NCBI RefSeq assembly: GCF_023701745.1
Contig: NZ_JAJOZB010000001.1
Coordinates: 1,302,001 to 1,366,000, forward strand
Length of the DNA: 64,000 nucleotides
Source: Streptomyces sp. RKAG293
Lineage (GTDB): Bacteria; Actinomycetota; Actinomycetes; Streptomycetales; Streptomycetaceae
Direction: 5' to 3'
Of the stretch, positions 15,469-24,215 are shown in pieces; position 1 is the first letter of the stretch; the number at the start of each line of letters is the position of its first letter. The position numbers and the translations under genes were made by a program. The notes beneath the pieces are model-generated. The model was not told the DNA's origin and ran no database searches. It worked only from the letters and a program-made list of their open reading frames with translations.

Positions 15469-16902
15469 GTGACTGCTAAGCCTCGTATCCCGAACGTCCT
15501 GGCCGGCCGCTACGCCTCGGCGGAGCTCGCCACCTTGTGGTCCCCCGAGCAGAAGGTGGTGCTGGAGCGCCGTCTGTGGCTCGCCGTCCTGCGGGCGCAG
15601 AAGGACCTCGGCATCGAGGTGCCGGAGCAGGCGCTCGCCGATTACGAGCGGGTGCTGGAGCAGGTCGACCTCGCCTCCATCGCCGAGCGCGAGAAGATCA
15701 CCCGGCACGATGTGAAGGCCCGCATCGAGGAGTTCAACGCCCTCGCCGGGCATGAGCAGGTCCACAAGGGCATGACGTCGCGCGACCTCACCGAGAACGT
15801 CGAGCAGCTGCAGATCCGGCTGTCGCTGGAGCACGTCCGCGACCGTACGGTGGCGGTGCTGACCCGGCTGGGGAAGCTCGCGGCCGAGTACGCCGAGCTG
15901 GTCATGGCCGGGCGTTCGCACAACGTCGCCGCGCAGACCACCACACTGGGCAAGCGCTTCGCGACGACGGCGGACGAGCTGCTGGTGGCCTTCGAGCGGG
16001 TCGAGGACCTGCTGGGCCGCTACCCGCTGCGCGGTATCAAGGGCCCGGTCGGCACCTCGCAGGACATGCTGGACCTGCTGGGCGGCGACACCGCCAAGCT
16101 CGCCGAGCTGGAGGACCGGATCGCCGGTCACCTGGGCTTCTCGCGGGCCTTCACCTCCGTCGGCCAGGTCTACCCGCGCTCGCTGGACTACGATGCGGTG
16201 ACCGCGCTGGTGCAGCTGGCCGCAGCCCCCTCCTCGCTGGCCAAGACGATCCGGCTGATGGCCGGGCACGAGCTGGTCACCGAGGGCTTCAAGCCGGGCC
16301 AGGTCGGCTCGTCCGCGATGCCGCACAAGATGAACACCCGCTCCTGCGAGCGCGTCAACGGTCTCGCGGTGATCCTGCGCGGCTACGCCTCGATGGTCGG
16401 CGAGCTGGCGGGCGACCAGTGGAACGAGGGCGACGTGTCCTGCTCGGTGGTGCGCCGGGTCGCGCTGCCGGACGCGTTCTTCGCCTTCGACGGCCTGCTG
16501 GAGACGTTCCTGACGGTGCTGGACGAGTTCGGCGCCTTCCCGGCCGTCATCGCCCGTGAGCTGGACCGCTACCTGCCGTTCCTGGCCACCACGAAGGTGC
16601 TGATGGGCGCGGTGCGCGCCGGTGTGGGCCGGGAGATCGCGCACGAGGTCATCAAGGAGCACGCGGTGGCCTCCGCGCTGGCGATGCGCGAGAAGGGCGC
16701 CGAGCGCAACGAGCTGCTGGACCGGCTCGCCGAGGACGAGCGGATGCCGCTGGACCGGGCGCAGCTGGACGCGCTGATGGCCGACCGGCTGTCGTTCACC
16801 GGTGCCGCCGCCGGACAGGTCGCGGCCGTCGTGCAGCGGATCGCCGAGGTCGCCGAGCGGCACCCGAAGGCGGCCGCGTACGCGCCCGGAGCGATCCTCT
16901 GA
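15469..16902 (+). CDS. purB: Adenylosuccinate lyase
   Basis: PurB acts twice in purine synthesis, splitting SAICAR to AICAR and adenylosuccinate to AMP, each with release of fumarate. The 477-residue sequence has the fumarase/aspartase superfamily signature SSAMPHKMN (about residues 283-291), the upstream TSRDLTENVEQ, and AGRSHNVAAQTTT with the catalytic His. GTG 15469 follows a weak binding site. The stop overlaps the CTG codon that probably starts the next gene. Sequence and length are ordinary, and nothing suggests duplication or transfer. Confidence 0.97.
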   Translation: MTAKPRIPNVLAGRYASAELATLWSPEQKVVLERRLWLAVLRAQKDLGIEVPEQALADYERVLEQVDLASIAEREKITRHDVKARIEEFNALAGHEQVHKGMTSRDLTENVEQLQIRLSLEHVRDRTVAVLTRLGKLAAEYAELVMAGRSHNVAAQTTTLGKRFATTADELLVAFERVEDLLGRYPLRGIKGPVGTSQDMLDLLGGDTAKLAELEDRIAGHLGFSRAFTSVGQVYPRSLDYDAVTALVQLAAAPSSLAKTIRLMAGHELVTEGFKPGQVGSSAMPHKMNTRSCERVNGLAVILRGYASMVGELAGDQWNEGDVSCSVVRRVALPDAFFAFDGLLETFLTVLDEFGAFPAVIARELDRYLPFLATTKVLMGAVRAGVGREIAHEVIKEHAVASALAMREKGAERNELLDRLAEDERMPLDRAQLDALMADRLSFTGAAAGQVAAVVQRIAEVAERHPKAAAYAPGAIL

Positions 16903-17453
16903 CGCCGGAGGAACTCGAAGCCGCCCGCGACCGCACCATCGAGGATGTGGCCGCGGGCGGTCTGCGTGTGCTGTTCTGCGGGATCAATCCGGGGCTGCTG
17001 TCCGCGGCGACCGGCCACCACTTCGCCCGGCCGGGCAACCGGTTCTGGCCGGTGCTGCACGCCTCGGGCTTCACTCCCCGGCGGCTGCTCCCCGCCGAGC
17101 AGCGCGAGCTGCTCTCGTACGGGCTCGGCATCACCAATGTCGCGGCGCGGGCCACGGCGCGGGCGGACGAGCTGAGCGCCGCGGAGATGGTGGAGGGCGG
17201 CCGGATCCTGGACGCCAAGGTGCGGCAGCTGGAGCCGGCGTGGCTGGCCGTGGCCGGCATCACCGCCTACCGGGTCGCCTTCGGTGAGAAGGACGCCCGG
17301 ATCGGCCCGCAGGAGCGGACCATCGGCCGGACCCGGATCTGGGCGCTGCCGAACCCCAGCGGGCTCAACGCCCACTGGACGGCCGCGGCCATGGCGGAGG
17401 AGTTCGGACGGCTGCGCGCGGCGTCCGGCGACCCGGATCCGGCCGCCCGCTAG
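16899..17453 (+). CDS. mug: Mismatch-specific uracil/thymine-DNA glycosylase (Mug family)
   Basis: The core matches the Mug/TDG family: RVLFCGINPGL (active-site GINPG), ATGHHFARPGNRFWPVL, and the late motif LPNPSGLNAHW. It would remove uracil or thymine mispaired with guanine in base-excision repair. Homologues I know begin TPEELEAARDRTI, and that sequence is present in frame here but preceded by CTG at 16899, which overlaps the purB stop as CTGA and has GGAG 7 bases before it. The nearest canonical codon is GTG 16947, which starts only five residues before the domain core. I therefore favour a CTG start coupled to purB. Confidence 0.85.
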   Translation: MTPEELEAARDRTIEDVAAGGLRVLFCGINPGLLSAATGHHFARPGNRFWPVLHASGFTPRRLLPAEQRELLSYGLGITNVAARATARADELSAAEMVEGGRILDAKVRQLEPAWLAVAGITAYRVAFGEKDARIGPQERTIGRTRIWALPNPSGLNAHWTAAAMAEEFGRLRAASGDPDPAAR

Positions 17454-17581
17454 GCACTTGAGGGTGCTCCGGTGAGGCTCCGGCCGCGACCGGCGCCGCG
17501 CGGGCTGCAACGGCACTCGCCGCGCGGCCGCTGGCCAGGTACGATCCGCCCACATACACGCGCCGGCTGGGAGGACATACG

Positions 17582-18739
17582 TTGGGGCGGCTCACCGGCG
17601 GGGACCCGTCCCTGCTGCGACGGATCAATTCCGCGGTGGTCCTCCATGCGCTGCGCGGGTCCCAGACCCCCACTCTGACCGAGCTGGTGCACAGCACCGG
17701 GCTCTCCCGGCCGACCGTCGAGGGCGTCATCGAGGGGCTGACGGAGTCCCGTCTGGTGGTGGAGGCCCCGGCCGAGCCCGGTGACGCCCGCAAGCAGGGC
17801 CGGCCGGCCCGCCGCTTCCGGTTCCACGCCGAGGCCGGCCATCTGCTGGGCATAGAGATCGGCGCGCACCAGGTGCGTGCGGTGCTGTCCGACCTCAGCG
17901 GCCAGCTGCTGGGCTCGCTGGGTCATGACGTGGCGGAGGCGGCGTCCGCGGACGACCGGCTGGACCGGGTCCGCGGCACCGTCGCCGAGCTGCTCCGCAA
18001 GTGCGGGGTGGCGCGCAGCACGCTGTGGGCGGTCGGTGTCGGCAGCCCCGGCATCGTCGAGGCCGACGGCGCGGTTCGGTTGAGTACGGCGCTGCCGGGC
18101 TGGACGGGTCTGCCGCTCGGCGAGCGGCTGCAGCGGTCGTTCCGCTGTCCGGTGCTGGTGGAGAACGACGCGAACGTCGCGGCCGTCGCCGAGCACTGGA
18201 AGGGCGTCGGCATGGGGACCGACGACATGGTCTTCGTGCTGGCCGGGCTGAGCCCGGGTGCCGGTTCGCTGATCGGCGGCCGGCTGCACCGCGGCTTCGG
18301 CGGCGCGGCGGGCGAGATCGGGGCGCTGCACCTGCTGGGGCAGGAGGTGACACCGGAGCATCTGCTGTCGACCACCGGGACGCCGCTGCACCCGCTGGAC
18401 GAGTCGGCCGTCGCCCGGGTCTTCGCGCTCGCCAAGGGTGGCGATGTGCAGGCCAAGGAGGCCGTGGACCGGTATCTGCGGCGGCTGGTGCACGATGTGG
18501 CGGCCCTGGTGCTCGCCCTCGACCCCGAGCTGGTGGTGATCGGCGGCTGGGCGGCGGGCCTGGACGGCGTTCTGGAGCCGCTGCGCGACCAGCTGGCGCG
18601 CTACTGCCTGCGGCCGCCGGAGGTGACGCTGTCGGCGCTGGGCCAGGAGGCCATCGCCACCGGGGCGCTGCGGCTGGCGCTGGACCACGTCGAGGAGCAG
18701 TTGTTCGCCGTCGAGCAGACCTCGCTCCCCCGGCGCTGA
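17582..18739 (+). CDS. ROK family transcriptional regulator/sugar kinase-like protein
   Basis: The 385-residue protein has an N-terminal winged helix (about 10-65, PTLTELVHSTGLSRPTVEGV) and a C-terminal ROK kinase-like fold (about 85-370) with GIEIGAHQVRAVL, VGVGSPGIV, VLVENDANVAA and GAAGEIGALH. The usual zinc-binding cysteine cluster (CxCGxxGC) of ROK proteins is not visible, so effector binding may differ. The role is probably control of carbohydrate genes, but no sugar locus is adjacent. A TTG start at 17582 follows GGGAGGAC. It converges with a GntR gene across a bidirectional hairpin. Confidence 0.85.
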   Translation: MGRLTGGDPSLLRRINSAVVLHALRGSQTPTLTELVHSTGLSRPTVEGVIEGLTESRLVVEAPAEPGDARKQGRPARRFRFHAEAGHLLGIEIGAHQVRAVLSDLSGQLLGSLGHDVAEAASADDRLDRVRGTVAELLRKCGVARSTLWAVGVGSPGIVEADGAVRLSTALPGWTGLPLGERLQRSFRCPVLVENDANVAAVAEHWKGVGMGTDDMVFVLAGLSPGAGSLIGGRLHRGFGGAAGEIGALHLLGQEVTPEHLLSTTGTPLHPLDESAVARVFALAKGGDVQAKEAVDRYLRRLVHDVAALVLALDPELVVIGGWAAGLDGVLEPLRDQLARYCLRPPEVTLSALGQEAIATGALRLALDHVEEQLFAVEQTSLPRR

Positions 18740-18764
18740 GCCGACGGCGCCCTCCCGACAGCAC

Positions 18765-18797
18765 TGAGCACCGGAACCCCCAGGGTCCCGGTGCTCA
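18765..18797. terminator. Bidirectional terminator between ROK and GntR genes
   Basis: TGAGCACCGG pairs perfectly with CCGGTGCTCA around a 13-nt loop, midway between two convergent stop codons. Confidence 0.85.
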
Positions 18798-18817
18798 TGT
18801 GGGTACGACGCTGTGTC

Positions 18818-19591
18818 TCAGGACGCCTGGCGGCGCTCCTGCTCCTCGTGGGGGGTGACCTCCACGGCGCCGGAGTCACCGAAGGTGAGCCGGCAGGTGT
18901 CCGCGCGGTAGGTGGAGATCGCGACGGCGGCGACCTGGCCGGCCGCGAAGTAACGCGTGGTGACGACGAGGACCGGGGCACCGGGCAGCCGGTCGAGCTG
19001 CTTGGCGTCCTCGGCGCGGGCCGAGCCCAGCTCCACGGCGCGGTCCTCACCCTCCAGGTCCAGCCGCTGCAGCTCCCGCAGCACGGCGGGCGCGTGGGTC
19101 GCCGGGGACAGCAGACCGGGCAGTCCGGGGACCGACTCGGCGGGAACGTAGAGCAGTTCGGTGGCGACCGGCTGGCCGTTCATGACGCGCTCGCGCCGGA
19201 TGGTGTGCACCGGGACCCCGGCACCGCTGTCGAAGAGCCGGGCGACGGCGGCCGGGGCGACGGCCTCGGCGCAGCCGACCGTGCGCCAGGTGTCGTTGCC
19301 GATACCGGGCCAGGCGTTGTCCGCCGGGCCGACGGCCACACCCATGCGGGGCGGGGCGACGGTGGTGCCGACACCACGGCGGCGCTGCAGCCGTCCTTCG
19401 AGCTCGAGCTGCTCCAGGGCCTGGCGGAGCGTGGCCCGCGCGACACCGAAGCGGGCGGCGAGGTCACGCTCGTTGGGCAGGATCTCGCCCACCGAGAACT
19501 CGGAGTCGAGCGCGTCATTGAGCACGGTCTTCAGGTGCCAGTACTTCGGCTCCTGAACGTCCTGCGTCGCGTCGAGCTGCGTGGTCCCCAC
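18818..19591 (-). CDS. GntR family transcriptional regulator (UTRA-type)
   Basis: The 257-residue protein has an N-terminal GntR winged helix (about 15-85; YWHLKTVLNDAL..., LPNERDLAARFGVARATLRQAL, LQRRRGVGTTVAPP) and a UTRA-like ligand domain with RRERVMNGQPVATELLYVPAE and a final strand pair VAISTYRADTCRLTFGDSG. The effector is unknown. A good vegetative promoter lies upstream at 19684-19712 and an inverted repeat between it and the gene may be an operator. The gene is conserved next to purB and ROK genes in streptomycetes as far as I recall. Confidence 0.85.
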   Translation of the reverse strand: MGTTQLDATQDVQEPKYWHLKTVLNDALDSEFSVGEILPNERDLAARFGVARATLRQALEQLELEGRLQRRRGVGTTVAPPRMGVAVGPADNAWPGIGNDTWRTVGCAEAVAPAAVARLFDSGAGVPVHTIRRERVMNGQPVATELLYVPAESVPGLPGLLSPATHAPAVLRELQRLDLEGEDRAVELGSARAEDAKQLDRLPGAPVLVVTTRYFAAGQVAAVAISTYRADTCRLTFGDSGAVEVTPHEEQERRQAS

Positions 19592-19644
19592 CCTGTCCTC
19601 GCAATCGCTGGGGCCCTGAGCGGGCCTTGTTCAGCCTTGTTTCG

Positions 19645-19667
19645 GAACCCCTGTTTATTAAAGGTTC
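19645..19667. promoter_or_regulatory. Inverted repeat GAACC-N13-GGTTC, possible GntR operator
   Basis: The repeat lies in the AT-rich leader between the predicted promoter and the GntR start codon, a position suited to autorepression. The spacer CCTGTTTATTAAA is unusually AT-rich for this genome. It could also be part of an RNA hairpin. Confidence 0.4.
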
Positions 19668-19683
19668 TTGCACTACTAAGGCG

Positions 19684-19712
19684 ACGATAGGGCGGGCCTC
19701 CCCCTTGGTCAA
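19684..19712 (-). promoter_or_regulatory. Sigma-70-like promoter of the GntR gene
   Basis: On the minus strand TTGACC is followed after exactly 17 bases by TATCGT, close to the TTGACN-N17-TANNNT consensus of the streptomycete vegetative sigma factor. It is about 95 bp upstream of the start at 19591. The rest of the 360-bp gap between 19592 and 19952 shows no reading frame. Confidence 0.65.
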
Positions 19713-19952
19713 GACCAATCATCGATCCGGTCCCTGACCAGGGACGCCTCGTACGCATGACGTTCACGCGATGTTGATGCCGCGCCACAGGGGCGTGGGC
19801 CGGTCACGGAGCGTCGCCGCCGGCCGGGGGTGACCGGGGCGGCACTCCGGTGGGACCGGCCGTGCCGATGTCCGGGCGGGGCGGCGGGCACGGAGCCACA
19901 ATGAGGCCGGGCCGCCGCAGCGGCGGCCGCTGCGGGAACGAAGGGGAACCGG

Positions 19953-20606
19953 ATGCGTTACGCGGTACTGGGTACGGGCGAGGTCGGCCGGACGCTCGCG
20001 GGCAAGCTCGTCGCGCTGGGCCACGAGGTGACGCTCGGGTCGCGTACGAAGGACAACCCGGCGGCGCTGGCGTGGGCGCAGGAGGCCGGGCCCGGTGGGC
20101 ACCACGGGACGTTCGCGGATGCGGCGGCCTTCGGCGAGGTCGTCGTCAACGCCACCGGGGGCATGGTGTCGCTGCAGGCGCTGGAGGCGGCGGGTGCGGC
20201 GAACCTCGCGGGGAAGCTGCTGGTCGACGTCGCCAATCCGCTGGCGTTCGCGGCCGGGGAGATGGTGCTGGACCCGGTGGGCTCCGACAGTCTCGGCGAG
20301 CGGATCCAGCGGGCGTTTCCGCAGGCCCGGGTGGTGAAGACGCTCAACACGGTCAACTCGGCGGTGATGGTGGATCCTTCACGGGTGCCGGGTGAGCATG
20401 TGCTGTTCCTGAGCGGGGAGGACACGGCGGCGAAGGAGCAGACGGCCGCGCTGCTGGCGGAGTTCGGCTGGCCGCGCGAGCGGGTCGTGGACCTCGGCGG
20501 GATCACGTCGGCCCGCGGTACCGAGGCCTATCTGCTGCTGTGGGTGAAGGCCATGGGCGCCCTGGGGCACGCCGACTTCAACGTCACACTGCAGCGGGCC
20601 GGTTGA
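19953..20606 (+). CDS. NADP-binding oxidoreductase of the F420-dependent NADP reductase type
   Basis: The 217-residue protein starts with the Rossmann motif MRYAVLGTGEVGRTLAGKL (GxGxxG) and has the pattern of short F420:NADP reductase-like proteins: LGSRTKDNPAAL, VVVNATGGMVSL, LLVDVANPLAF, RVVKTLNTVNSAVM, and the helix LLLWVKAMGALGHADFN. It may move hydride between NADPH and a cofactor, but many relatives have unknown substrates. ATG 19953 follows GAAGGGGAACCGG. It is followed by a strong terminator and has no operon partner. Confidence 0.82.
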   Translation: MRYAVLGTGEVGRTLAGKLVALGHEVTLGSRTKDNPAALAWAQEAGPGGHHGTFADAAAFGEVVVNATGGMVSLQALEAAGAANLAGKLLVDVANPLAFAAGEMVLDPVGSDSLGERIQRAFPQARVVKTLNTVNSAVMVDPSRVPGEHVLFLSGEDTAAKEQTAALLAEFGWPRERVVDLGGITSARGTEAYLLLWVKAMGALGHADFNVTLQRAG

Positions 20607-20638
20607 CCGCTGTCCTGCCCGCCACGGAGGAGGGAAGG

Positions 20639-20673
20639 AGCCCCGACCGAGACGGGGGCGCCCGGTCGGGGCT
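20639..20673 (+). terminator. Terminator hairpin after the oxidoreductase gene
   Basis: AGCCCCGACCG pairs with CGGTCGGGGCT (11 bp) around a 13-nt loop, 33 bp after the stop codon at 20606. Confidence 0.82.
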
Positions 20674-20795
20674 GCTGGCCGGGCCGGCAGCGAACACCGG
20701 CCCGTATCCAGTGAACTCACGGTGCCCCATAGGAGTTCCCGGGCTTCCCCGATACCCTTCCTGACGTCATGTCTATCAACGGTCAGGAGCGCTCC

Positions 20796-21629
20796 ATGCC
20801 CCGAACCGCCTCCCTCGTCGAGGTCTCCCCCGCCGGTCTCCCGCCCGTTCTCGTCGCCTACGAGCGCCGCGGCAAGGGAGAGCCGCTGGTGCTGCTGCAC
20901 GGCATCGGGCACCACCTCCAGGCATGGGACCCGGTGGCCGGTCTGCTCGCGGCCGAGCGGGACGTCATCGCCGTGGACCTGCCCGGCTTCGGCCAGTCCC
21001 CCGCTCAGCACGAGTCCGTCCCCAGTGACCTGCCGACCGCCGTCGCCGCGCTCGACGCCTTCTTCACCGCGCTCGGGCTCGACCGCCCGCATGTGGCCGG
21101 CAACTCCCTCGGCGGCCTCGTCGCACTGCACCTGGGTCGCGAACGGCTCGTGCGCAGTGTGACGGCGCTGTCCCCCGCCGGGTTCTGGACCGAGTCGGAA
21201 CGGCGCTACGCCTTCACCGTGCTGGGGGCGATGCGGCGCGGCGCCCTGCTGCTGCCGCCGACCACCGTGCAGCGGATGGCCCGCAGTACGGCCGGCCGCG
21301 CCGCGCTCACCAGCGCGATCTACTCCCGCCCCGGTCAGCGTTCGCCGGAGGCGGTGGTGGCCGAGACGCGTGCCATGCGGGAGGCCGCCGGATTCGAGGC
21401 CACGCTGGCGGCGGGCCGGGCCGGCGTCGTCTTCAGCGACGACGTCCCCGATGTCCCGGTGACCATCGCCTGGGGCTCCCAGGACCGCGTCCTGCTGCGC
21501 CGCCAGGGGATCCGCGCCAAGCGCACCATCCCCGGTGCCCGGCTGATCCGGCTGCCCGGCTGCGGCCATGTGCCGATGAACGACGACCCGGAGCTGGTGG
21601 CCCGGGTCATCCTCGACGGCTCGCGCTGA
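20796..21629 (+). CDS. Alpha/beta-hydrolase fold protein
   Basis: The 277-residue enzyme has the nucleophile elbow GNSLGG (Ser), the oxyanion-hole segment LLHGIGHHLQAWDP, a late acid in WGSQDRVL and the catalytic His in GCGHVPMNDDPE. It is cytoplasmic by sequence. The substrate cannot be inferred. ATG 20796 has CAGGAGC in front of it, whereas the upstream in-frame ATG at 20769 has none. The 3' end overlaps the convergent EamA gene by 23 bp. Confidence 0.85.
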   Translation: MPRTASLVEVSPAGLPPVLVAYERRGKGEPLVLLHGIGHHLQAWDPVAGLLAAERDVIAVDLPGFGQSPAQHESVPSDLPTAVAALDAFFTALGLDRPHVAGNSLGGLVALHLGRERLVRSVTALSPAGFWTESERRYAFTVLGAMRRGALLLPPTTVQRMARSTAGRAALTSAIYSRPGQRSPEAVVAETRAMREAAGFEATLAAGRAGVVFSDDVPDVPVTIAWGSQDRVLLRRQGIRAKRTIPGARLIRLPGCGHVPMNDDPELVARVILDGSR

Positions 21630-22569
21630 CCGCCGGCCGGGCCTCCGCCGCCCGGCCCGTCAGGGCTCCGGTCCGTTCGCCCGGCGCGCGCCGGGCGAGC
21701 ATTCCGGAGCCCACCGCGACTCCCGCCGCGACCAGCAGGCTGCCCGCCAGCCGTCCGGGCCCGAACGTGCCCACGCCGACCAGCGGCGCGGTCAGCGCCG
21801 CGGAGACCGGGATCAGCCCGGAGAAGAGCGTGGCGCGCTCGGCGCCGATGCGCTGCATCCCGGCGTACCAGCAGACGAAGCCGATGACGGTCGCCACGAC
21901 GGCCTGCCAGCCCAGCGCCACCGCCTCGCCCGTGTCCGGCAGCCGCAGCGCGGCCCGCCCGTCGAGCAGCAGTCCGAGCAGCCCGGCCTCGACGGCGGCG
22001 AAGCCGCAGACGCAGGTCGACAGCAGTCGCGGACCCAGTGGTCCGACCAGCCGTGCCGCGACCACCGCGAAGGCGACCTCTCCGGCGAGCGCCGCCACCG
22101 ACCACAGCAGCCCGGCGGTGTCCGAGCCGCCCCACCCCTGCACCGCGAACGCCCCGCCCGCGACGAGCAGCGCCCCGGCCAGTACCGCGCGGGAGGGGCG
22201 CCGGCCGGCCAGCAGCGGCACGAGCACCGCCACGACGATCGGTGCGCAGCCCACCAGGACGCCGGGCACCGCGGGTTCCGCGCTGCCCTCGGCGGCGAGC
22301 ACCGCGAGGTTGAAGCCGACCATGCCGGTCGCGGCGAGCACCGCGAGCCGCAGCCACTGCCGCCCGGTGAGCGCGCGCAGCCGGACGGCGGTGTCGCCGG
22401 CGCTTCTGAGGGTGAGCAGGGCCAGCAGCACGAAGGCGATGCCGTACCGCAGTCCCTGGCCTCCGGCGTGCGGGTAGTCGACGAGCGCGCCGTTGGCGGT
22501 GAAGGAGCCGCCGACCAGGACACAGGCGAGGGCTGCCAGGAGCGCTCCACGGCGCTGGAATGAGTTCAT
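21607..22569 (-). CDS. EamA/DMT-family transporter
   Basis: The 320-residue protein has ten hydrophobic segments in two EamA repeats (GALLAALACVLVGGSFTANG at the start; LLWSVAALAGEVAFAVVAARL opening the second), typical of drug/metabolite exporters. A cytoplasmic polar tail follows about residue 290. It is divergently transcribed from a MocR-type regulator with only 46 bp between start codons, so the regulator very probably controls it; the substrate may be an amino acid or a vitamin B6-related compound, given the PLP-binding regulator. The 3' end overlaps the alpha/beta-hydrolase gene. Confidence 0.87.
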   Translation of the reverse strand: MNSFQRRGALLAALACVLVGGSFTANGALVDYPHAGGQGLRYGIAFVLLALLTLRSAGDTAVRLRALTGRQWLRLAVLAATGMVGFNLAVLAAEGSAEPAVPGVLVGCAPIVVAVLVPLLAGRRPSRAVLAGALLVAGGAFAVQGWGGSDTAGLLWSVAALAGEVAFAVVAARLVGPLGPRLLSTCVCGFAAVEAGLLGLLLDGRAALRLPDTGEAVALGWQAVVATVIGFVCWYAGMQRIGAERATLFSGLIPVSAALTAPLVGVGTFGPGRLAGSLLVAAGVAVGSGMLARRAPGERTGALTGRAAEARPAVSASRRG

Positions 22570-22592
22570 GCGATGACGCTATGAAGAGAACC

Positions 22593-22614
22593 GGTCCGGA
22601 TTAAGGTCCAATCC
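22593..22614. promoter_or_regulatory. MocR operator candidate in the divergent intergenic region
   Basis: Two GGTCC direct repeats spaced 12 bp apart (22593-22597 and 22605-22609) overlap the inverted repeat GGATT-N7-AATCC (22598-22614). Direct plus inverted repeats are typical of MocR operators. The block ends one base before the regulator's ATG, suggesting a leaderless transcript. Confidence 0.45.
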
Positions 22615-22615
22615 C

Positions 22616-24070
22616 ATGGCTGCTTCGAGGACCACTTCCGACGACGGCAACGGTGACGGTGACGGCGCGGGCGGGACCGCCGCCTGGGAGCTGCTGCTCC
22701 CCTCAGCCACCGCCCCGGCGCGCAGCCGTGGCCGCGCGCTGCAGGGGGCGCTGCGCGACGCGGTGCGGTCGGGCCGGCTGGCGCCCGGCACCCAACTGCC
22801 GTCGAGCCGGGAGCTGGCCGCCGATCTGCGGGTGTCGCGCGGGCTGGTGACGGACGCGTACGCGCAGCTGACCGCGGAGGGGTACCTGAGCGGCCGGCAG
22901 GGCTCAGGGACGTGGGTGACCAGCGCGTGCGCGGGTCCTGCGGCACCTGCCCCGGGACCGTTCGCGGCGGACGACCGGGGCGGCCCCGCGGACTTCCGGC
23001 CGGGGCTGCCGGATCTGTCGCTCTTCCCGCGCGCCGCCTGGTCGGCCGCCCATCGCAGGGTCCTGACGCGGCTGCCGCACCGGGCGTTCGGCTATCCCGA
23101 TCCCCGCGGGCTGCCCGAACTGCGGGCCGCGCTCACCGATCTGCTGGCCCGCCGCCGCGGGGTCGCGGTGGAGCCGGACCGGGTCGTGGTGTGCTCCGGG
23201 GTGGCGCAGGCGCACACCCTGATCGGCCTGGTCCTGCGGGACCGCGGGGAGCGCCGGGTGGCGGTGGAGGATCCGGGCAGCCCAGAACACACAGCGCTGT
23301 TCGCGGCGGCCGGGCTGGAGGCCGTGCCGGTGCCGGTGGACTGCGACGGCCTGGACCCGGCGGCGCTGGCCGCCACCGGGGTGCGGGCGGCCGTGGTCAC
23401 CCCGGCCCACCAGTTTCCTTCGGGGGTGGCGTACACCGCCGGGCGGCGCGGTGAACTCGCCGACTGGGCCCGGGAGAGCGGCGGACTGCTGATCGAGGAC
23501 GACTACGACGGGGACTTCCGCTACGACCGGGCCCCCGTCGGCGCCCTCCAGGGCCTGGCCCCCGGCCGGGTCGCCTACACCGGATCCGTCAGCAAGTCGC
23601 TGGCTCCCGGACTGCGGCTGGGCTGGCTGGTCGCGCCGGCGGAGCTCGCGGCCGAGGTCGCGGCACGCAAGCGGACGATGGACCTCGGCAATCCGGTGAC
23701 CGAGCAGGCCGTCCTGGCGGAGTTCATCTCCGGCGGCCACTACGACCGGCAGTTGCGGCGCTGCCAGCGCCTCTACCGCATCCGCCGCAACACCCTGGCC
23801 GAGGCGCTGGAACGGCACTTCCCCGGTTCCCTGGTCAGCGGGATCGCGGCCGGACTGCATGTGATCGCGGCCCTGCCCGCGCGGTACGGACCCGAGCCGC
23901 GCTTCCTCGCGGCGGCCGCGGCGGCGGGTGTCGCGGTACGGCCGCTGTCCGACTACACCGTGCGCGGCGGCGGTGCGGAGGACGGCCGGGTGCACCTCGT
24001 CATGGGGTACGCGCACCTGTCGCCCGCGGACATCGAACGGTCCGTCGCCCTGCTGGCCGAGGGCTTTTGA
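22616..24070 (+). CDS. MocR/PdxR-family regulator (GntR-aminotransferase fusion)
   Basis: The 484-residue protein fuses a GntR winged helix (about 25-100; LQGALRDAVRSGRLAPGTQL, LPSSRELAADLRVSRGLVTD) to a fold-type I aminotransferase domain (about 130-480). The PLP features are LLIEDDYDGDFRYDR and YTGSVSKSLAPGLRLGWLVA, where the Lys forms the internal aldimine. MocR proteins sense PLP or amine ligands and control divergently placed genes; here that is the EamA transporter. No ribosome binding site precedes ATG 22616. Confidence 0.92.
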   Translation: MAASRTTSDDGNGDGDGAGGTAAWELLLPSATAPARSRGRALQGALRDAVRSGRLAPGTQLPSSRELAADLRVSRGLVTDAYAQLTAEGYLSGRQGSGTWVTSACAGPAAPAPGPFAADDRGGPADFRPGLPDLSLFPRAAWSAAHRRVLTRLPHRAFGYPDPRGLPELRAALTDLLARRRGVAVEPDRVVVCSGVAQAHTLIGLVLRDRGERRVAVEDPGSPEHTALFAAAGLEAVPVPVDCDGLDPAALAATGVRAAVVTPAHQFPSGVAYTAGRRGELADWARESGGLLIEDDYDGDFRYDRAPVGALQGLAPGRVAYTGSVSKSLAPGLRLGWLVAPAELAAEVAARKRTMDLGNPVTEQAVLAEFISGGHYDRQLRRCQRLYRIRRNTLAEALERHFPGSLVSGIAAGLHVIAALPARYGPEPRFLAAAAAAGVAVRPLSDYTVRGGGAEDGRVHLVMGYAHLSPADIERSVALLAEGF

Positions 24071-24215
24071 TCTCGAATCGGCAACGAGAGGTTTAACTTC
24101 TCGATACCCCCTTCTGTCGCAGTCGTCCCCCTTGATAGATATGACGCAGCGCGTTCCTGTCGGTCGATAGGCGCTCCACCCCCTTTTGGCCTTCGTCCTG
24201 TTGAGAGGTACGCCC

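Noticed and set aside
13261..16863. Continuation of the kinase frame as a 1507-codon minus-strand open frame through the ligase, GDSL and purB genes
   Set aside because: Only the last 306 codons encode the kinase/phosphatase; upstream of ATG 13260 the frame is antisense or out-of-frame filler.
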